A DNA stretch of 9,018 bases from Bacteroidaceae bacterium (GTDB lineage: Bacteria > Bacteroidota > Bacteroidia > Bacteroidales > Bacteroidaceae), in contig JAEEOD010000057.1 in assembly GCA_016284115.1 (NCBI GenBank), forward strand, positions 1 to 9,018, read 5' to 3'. Below, piece after piece: positions 7,052 through 9,018 of this stretch (within the stretch, counting starts at the first letter, position 1; every line of letters begins with the position of its first letter). Under the pieces are notes generated by a model. That model ran no database searches and was not told the origin of the DNA. It was given only the letters and a program-made list of their open reading frames with translations. Made by a program: the position numbers and the translations under genes.

Positions 7052-7798
7052 TTAATGTGCTCCTCCTGTTATTTTAACGTTGCTTCCCCCCATCCAAGAA
7101 CTTGCGTCACTAAGAAGATAGACGGCAAGGTTGGCTATGTCTTCAGGACGGCCGTATCGTTTCAGGGGATACTTTTTCTCGTCTTCCTGTAGTTGTTCTT
7201 CTGTGATACCTCCCTTAAATATAAGGTCAGTCCACACCATTGCTGGACTTATGCAGTTAACACGGATAAGCCGAGGTGCCAACTCTAGCTGGAGGCATTG
7301 GGCATAGGAAATGATGGCACTCTTCGATGCAGCATACAGCGCGTTGCCGATGCTGGGAGAATCCTGTGCCATAGATGCAATAAAGATGATAGAACCATTC
7401 TTGTTAACTTTTTTCTGCTTCAACAGTTCTGTCTGGAGCATAACGGGTGCTTTAAAGTTTATCGTCATCGTCTGGTCGAGGTCGCTTTCCTGCATCATCT
7501 TACACAAAACCCGGCTACCGACACCGGCACAATGAACGACGCCATCCAGTTTGGGCATTTTTGATACCAAGCCCGGCAAGGAGGCAAAGTCCGACAAGTC
7601 GCCTTGTGCAACTATATGGTCCTTGCCGTCCATTTGTGAAAGGGTTTTCTGGAGCCTGGCGTCATTACGCCCGTTAATCACGACAGTTGCACCCATTTTG
7701 GAGCATAACAAAGCGATGCCTTGCCCGATTCCGGACGAGGCACCAGTTACAAGAATAGTCTTGTCTTGAAGTGAAAATGGGTTGAAAGTTGGTTCCAT
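7052..7798 (-). CDS. SDR-family oxidoreductase, FabG-like 3-oxoacyl reductase
   Basis: The protein has 248 residues, typical for a classical SDR. The cofactor motif is TGASSGIGQG (18-27), followed by INGRN at the end of the second strand, with an Arg that favours NADPH. HCAGVGS (89-95) stands in for the usual NNAG. Catalytic residues are N114, S142 (FIASMAQ), Y155 and K159 (YAASK). The C-terminal GRPEDIANLAVYLLSDASSWM and KITGG are typical of FabG relatives. The inferred reaction is reduction of a 3-oxoacyl-ACP to a 3-hydroxyacyl-ACP, since it lies between the ACP and KAS III genes. Its ATG shares the A of the ACP stop codon (TAATG), so the two are translationally coupled. A sugar or other alcohol substrate cannot be excluded, because SDR motifs do not fix the substrate. 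Confidence 0.9.
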   Translation of the reverse strand: MEPTFNPFSLQDKTILVTGASSGIGQGIALLCSKMGATVVINGRNDARLQKTLSQMDGKDHIVAQGDLSDFASLPGLVSKMPKLDGVVHCAGVGSRVLCKMMQESDLDQTMTINFKAPVMLQTELLKQKKVNKNGSIIFIASMAQDSPSIGNALYAASKSAIISYAQCLQLELAPRLIRVNCISPAMVWTDLIFKGGITEEQLQEDEKKYPLKRYGRPEDIANLAVYLLSDASSWMGGSNVKITGGAH

Positions 7799-8025
7799 TA
7801 CTTGGAAGCGATGAGGTCAAAGAGGTCTTTTACGGTCTTGGTATAACGGATCTCGCGTCCCGTTATAGTCTTCCCGTATTCGGTCTTGGCCAGTGCGATG
7901 ATGCTCATGGCCGTCAGGGAACTCCATTCATCCAATTCCTGATACTCGGTATCAGCTGTAATCTCACTTGCATCAGTATCATCAAACTGATCTGCAAAAT
8001 TCTTGATAAAATCGTTTAATTCCAT
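7798..8025 (-). CDS. Dedicated acyl carrier protein
   Basis: The protein has 75 residues, acidic, with four-helix carrier pattern. The phosphopantetheine attachment site is LDEWSSLTAMSII, with S36 (followed by L37) as the expected modified serine. The motif reads SSL and not the common DSL, though the EW(D/S)SLT context is typical of ACPs in Bacteroidales polysaccharide clusters. A holo-ACP synthase would add the arm; none is visible here. Its neighbours, an SDR, KAS III and MBOAT directly downstream, imply that it carries the acyl group that will be moved to the polysaccharide, playing the part DltC plays for D-alanine. Unlike the Dlt system there is no adenylating ligase (DltA) next to it. 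It is the first gene of the five-gene run and follows a repeat-filled spacer. Confidence 0.88.
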   Translation of the reverse strand: MELNDFIKNFADQFDDTDASEITADTEYQELDEWSSLTAMSIIALAKTEYGKTITGREIRYTKTVKDLFDLIASK

Positions 8026-8049
8026 AAAAAATATTTGTTTTATAAACTA

Positions 8050-8056
8050 CAAATTA
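8050..8056 (-). promoter_or_regulatory. Weak candidate -7 box before the ACP operon
   Basis: The minus strand reads TAATTTG, one base short of TAnnTTTG, 25 nt before the ACP start, with a T-rich stretch (TTTTC) near the -33 distance. The AT-rich leader down to the ATG would fit a short untranslated region. The match is imperfect, and the operon could equally be read through from glf. Confidence 0.22.
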
Positions 8057-8093
8057 GGGTTACACTTCCAAGTCGAAAATAGGCACCATAAAT

Positions 8094-8124
8094 ATCAACG
8101 ATAACGTTAACGAAAACGATAACT
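8094..8124 (+). repeat. Hexamer repeat, 31-nt copy proximal to ACP
   Basis: The copy begins ATCAACGATAACGTTAACG and continues in units of the form ACGNNA. It is identical to the copy at 8210-8240 except at two adjacent positions (AA in place of CT). The two copies are 116 nt apart in direct orientation. Confidence 0.85.
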
Positions 8125-8135
8125 TATACATTATA

Positions 8136-8146
8136 GCACTTCGTGC
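8136..8146. repeat. Small hairpin GCAC-TTC-GTGC
   Basis: A perfect 4-bp stem with a 3-nt loop lies between the hexamer copy and the heptamer array. It may be a piece of a larger dispersed element. It has no T-tract on either strand, so I do not call it a terminator. Confidence 0.4.
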
Positions 8147-8147
8147 G

Positions 8148-8182
8148 TTCCAAGTTCCAAGTTTCAAATTTCAAGTTTCAAG
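8148..8182 (-). repeat. Heptamer tandem array, five units
   Basis: Five consecutive 7-nt units fill exactly 35 nt: TTCCAAG twice, TTTCAAA once, TTTCAAG twice as read on the plus strand. On the minus strand this is the CTTGAAA family also found inside the GT4 gene at 2244-2271. It overlaps the end of the glf tail relic, whose last codons (AAA CTT GAA ATT TGA) are themselves written in the repeat. Confidence 0.8.
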
Positions 8183-8205
8183 ACTTTCTCTATGATTGGA
8201 GCCAT
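8164..8205 (-). pseudogene. Relic of a diverged glf 3' end
   Basis: The minus strand reads ATG GCT CCA ATC ATA GAG and on to TGA, translating as MAPIIEKVLKLEI stop. The intact glf half ends MAPIIEKVLNFWK. Over the shared MAPIIEKVL codons the six nucleotide differences are silent, which fits descent from a coding copy of another glf allele and is unlikely by chance. It is only about 14 codons, has no reading frame upstream and lies directly beyond the hexamer repeat that follows the glf stop. It probably marks where one glf 3' end was replaced by another. Confidence 0.6.
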
Positions 8206-8209
8206 AGAC

Positions 8210-8240
8210 ATCAACGATAACGTTAACGCTAACGATAACT
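8210..8240 (+). repeat. Hexamer repeat, 31-nt copy abutting the glf stop codon
   Basis: This is the second near-identical copy of the 31-nt hexamer repeat (two mismatches to 8094-8124). It touches the TAG stop of glf at 8239-8241, so the gene ends exactly where the repeat begins. That suggests the repeat insertion or exchange set the present 3' end. Confidence 0.85.
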
Positions 8241-9018
8241 ACTTCCAGAAGTTAAGTACTTTTTCGATGATGGGAGCCATATCGTAGTAACGATATTCTG
8301 CCAATCTGCCGCCGAAGATGACAGCCCCACCCCGGCCCTCCCCAGTAGGGAGGGAGATTATATCCTCAGGGAACATTACACCTTCTTGGTGAGCTAGGTT
8401 ACGATAAGATTCCGCCAAAGCATTATTACGGTCGTTGTTGACCGGGTAATAGGGTTCCATCCCCTCTTTGTATTCCGTGCTGTACTCTTCGCTGACTACG
8501 GTCTTGGGGCAGTCGTAGACTTCCTGACCGAACATCTCGAAATGCTTGTGTTCGATGATGCGGGTGTAGGGCTCGTCGTGACTGGTGTAGTTGACAACGG
8601 CATTGCCCTGGTAGTTGGGCGTGTCTTCAATGCGCGTCTTGAAAGTGACGGTGCGCCAATCGAGTTTGCCGAATTGGAAACCAAAATATTGGTCAATGGG
8701 GCCGGTATAGACGAGCGTATGAAAAGCCTCCCTAAATCCCTCTCGCAGAGGGACTTTTTCTGAGAGCCACATTGCGAGTTTTACCTTTCTGATTACTTCT
8801 TCAGGATTACCGATTACTTCTTCGTTTCGGAGCCTTAAGATAGCAAAACCATAATCTTTCAGTTCTTCAGAGCGGAGATTGTCTTCTATTTGTTGCTCTA
8901 CATCATTATGATATCCACCATCAATCTCTACAATCAGTTTTTTCTCAAAACAGACAAAATCAACAATGTAATCACCGATAATATGTTGACGACGGAATTT
9001 TGCTTCTAGTTGTCCGCT
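8239..9018 (-). CDS. glf: UDP-galactopyranose mutase C-terminal half with in-frame DUF559 insertion (5' end outside window)
   Basis: The frame is open from the window edge to the stop at 8239 (259 visible codons). Residues 1 to about 82 are a DUF559 domain (Vsr/PD-(D/E)xK-like nuclease fold): KFRRQHIIGDYIVDFVC (7-23), KLIVEIDGGYH (27-37, with D20, E31, D33 and H37 as likely active-site residues) and FAILRLRNEEVI. A linker, EKVPLREGFREAF (87-99), follows. From H100 the sequence is Glf: VYTGPIDQYF, NYQGNAVVNYT, YTRIIEHKHF, EPYYPVNN and FGGRLAEYRYYDM, all conserved. Residues 217-232 (PEDIISLPTGEGRGGA) are a second insertion before FGGR. The Glf N-terminal half should lie beyond 9018. An ATG at 8772 gives a 177-residue frame, but it is internal and should not be taken as the start. 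Whether the fused enzyme still makes UDP-Galf is unknown; another glf starts at 101. Confidence 0.88.
   Translation of the reverse strand, partial: SGQLEAKFRRQHIIGDYIVDFVCFEKKLIVEIDGGYHNDVEQQIEDNLRSEELKDYGFAILRLRNEEVIGNPEEVIRKVKLAMWLSEKVPLREGFREAFHTLVYTGPIDQYFGFQFGKLDWRTVTFKTRIEDTPNYQGNAVVNYTSHDEPYTRIIEHKHFEMFGQEVYDCPKTVVSEEYSTEYKEGMEPYYPVNNDRNNALAESYRNLAHQEGVMFPEDIISLPTGEGRGGAVIFGGRLAEYRYYDMAPIIEKVLNFWK
8323..8370 (-). mobile_element. 48-nt palindromic micro-insert inside glf
   Basis: Sixteen codons (PEDIISLPTGEGRGGA) interrupt glf between VMF and VIF, where family members read a single VIFGGR. The insert holds a perfect 7-bp inverted repeat, CCCTCCC (8336-8342) and GGGAGGG (8348-8354) with a 5-nt loop, followed on the coding strand by a G-rich tail ending GGGGCT. 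The flanking 9-mers GTAATGTTC and GTCATCTTC match at 7 of 9 positions and may be a decayed target duplication. The insert length is a multiple of three and there is no stop, so the frame is kept. Confidence 0.65.
8722..9018 (-). mobile_element. DUF559-encoding element inserted in glf (one end visible)
   Basis: The inner end of the inserted segment is placed at 8722, just before the codon for H100, where Glf homology begins. Near that end the DNA has the inverted repeat CCCTC (8738-8742) and GAGGG (8748-8752) with a 5-nt loop. On the coding strand a G-rich tail ending GGGAGGCTTTT then leads into host sequence. This layout, hairpin then G-rich tail, is like that of the 48-nt insert at 8323-8370. 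The other end is outside the window. The single recognisable protein domain in it is DUF559; no transposase is seen. Confidence 0.6.

Noticed and set aside
3683..8025. A dlt operon for D-alanylation
   Set aside because: There is no DltA ligase; a KAS III and an SDR are present instead, and the host type suggested by the window does not make teichoic acids.
8130..8136. TATAATG on the minus strand as a sigma-70 type -10 box
   Set aside because: Bacteroidetes promoters use a different -7 element, and there is no partner box; the match is likely chance in AT-rich spacer DNA.
8094..8240. The repeat-filled spacer as a CRISPR array
   Set aside because: There are only two 31-nt copies, they are internally made of hexamers, the interval holds other repeats and a gene relic, and no cas gene is near.
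8239..8772. A free-standing 177-residue protein starting at the ATG at 8772
   Set aside because: The frame is open further upstream through a recognisable DUF559 domain to the window edge, so this ATG is internal.
8722..9018. The insertion in glf as an intein
   Set aside because: No splicing block at the visible end: the junction reads EAF then HTLVYTG, without a His-Asn-Cys/Ser/Thr end, and the domain is DUF559 and not a LAGLIDADG or HINT-type arrangement.

Overview
The window reads as a polysaccharide (capsule, O-antigen or exopolysaccharide) biosynthesis locus from a Bacteroidales bacterium, most likely Prevotella, Segatella or Bacteroides. Four things suggest this: the protein families, the AT-rich starts without clear Shine-Dalgarno sequences, a TAnnTTTG -7 type promoter box, and the dispersed repeats and DUF559-type element, which I associate from memory with Bacteroidetes genomes. 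Every gene I can support is on the minus strand, so transcription runs from position 9018 towards 1.

Reading in the direction of transcription, the right end (9018-8239) is the 3' half of a UDP-galactopyranose mutase gene (glf). Its frame is continuous with an upstream DUF559 (Vsr-like nuclease fold) domain lodged just before the conserved YTGPID strand. A second, 16-codon palindromic insert lies just before the FGGR motif. The spacer 8026-8238 is built of repeats: two near-identical 31-nt hexamer-repeat copies, a five-unit heptamer repeat, a small hairpin and a relic of a diverged glf 3' end. A tight five-gene run follows: acyl carrier protein, SDR ketoreductase, ketoacyl-ACP synthase III, MBOAT acyltransferase and SGNH-family membrane-anchored protein (8025-3683). 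Together these look like a self-contained system that builds a short, probably 3-hydroxylated, acyl group on a dedicated ACP and transfers it to an extracytoplasmic glycan.

The SGNH gene runs into a remnant of GDP-L-fucose synthase (fcl/wcaG) that has lost its N-terminal half (3708-3133). This marks a cassette junction. After a 136-nt spacer with a plausible promoter, a second run follows: a GT4 glycosyltransferase, a TupA-like ATP-grasp protein, a HAD-family hydrolase and the first 33 codons of another glf (101-1, continuing outside the window). The glycosyltransferase carries in its coding sequence short stretches that match both repeat families of the 8.1-8.2 kb spacer.

The polymer probably contains galactofuranose (glf) and an acyl decoration, possibly with an amide-linked substituent (ATP-grasp). 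The locus is a mosaic: two glf genes in direct orientation at its edges, a broken fcl, a glf tail relic, and repeats and elements inserted into reading frames without breaking them. The only stretches without genes are the two spacers at 2997-3132 and 8026-8238, and both hold repeats. No RNA gene, CRISPR array, IS transposase or convincing terminator was seen.
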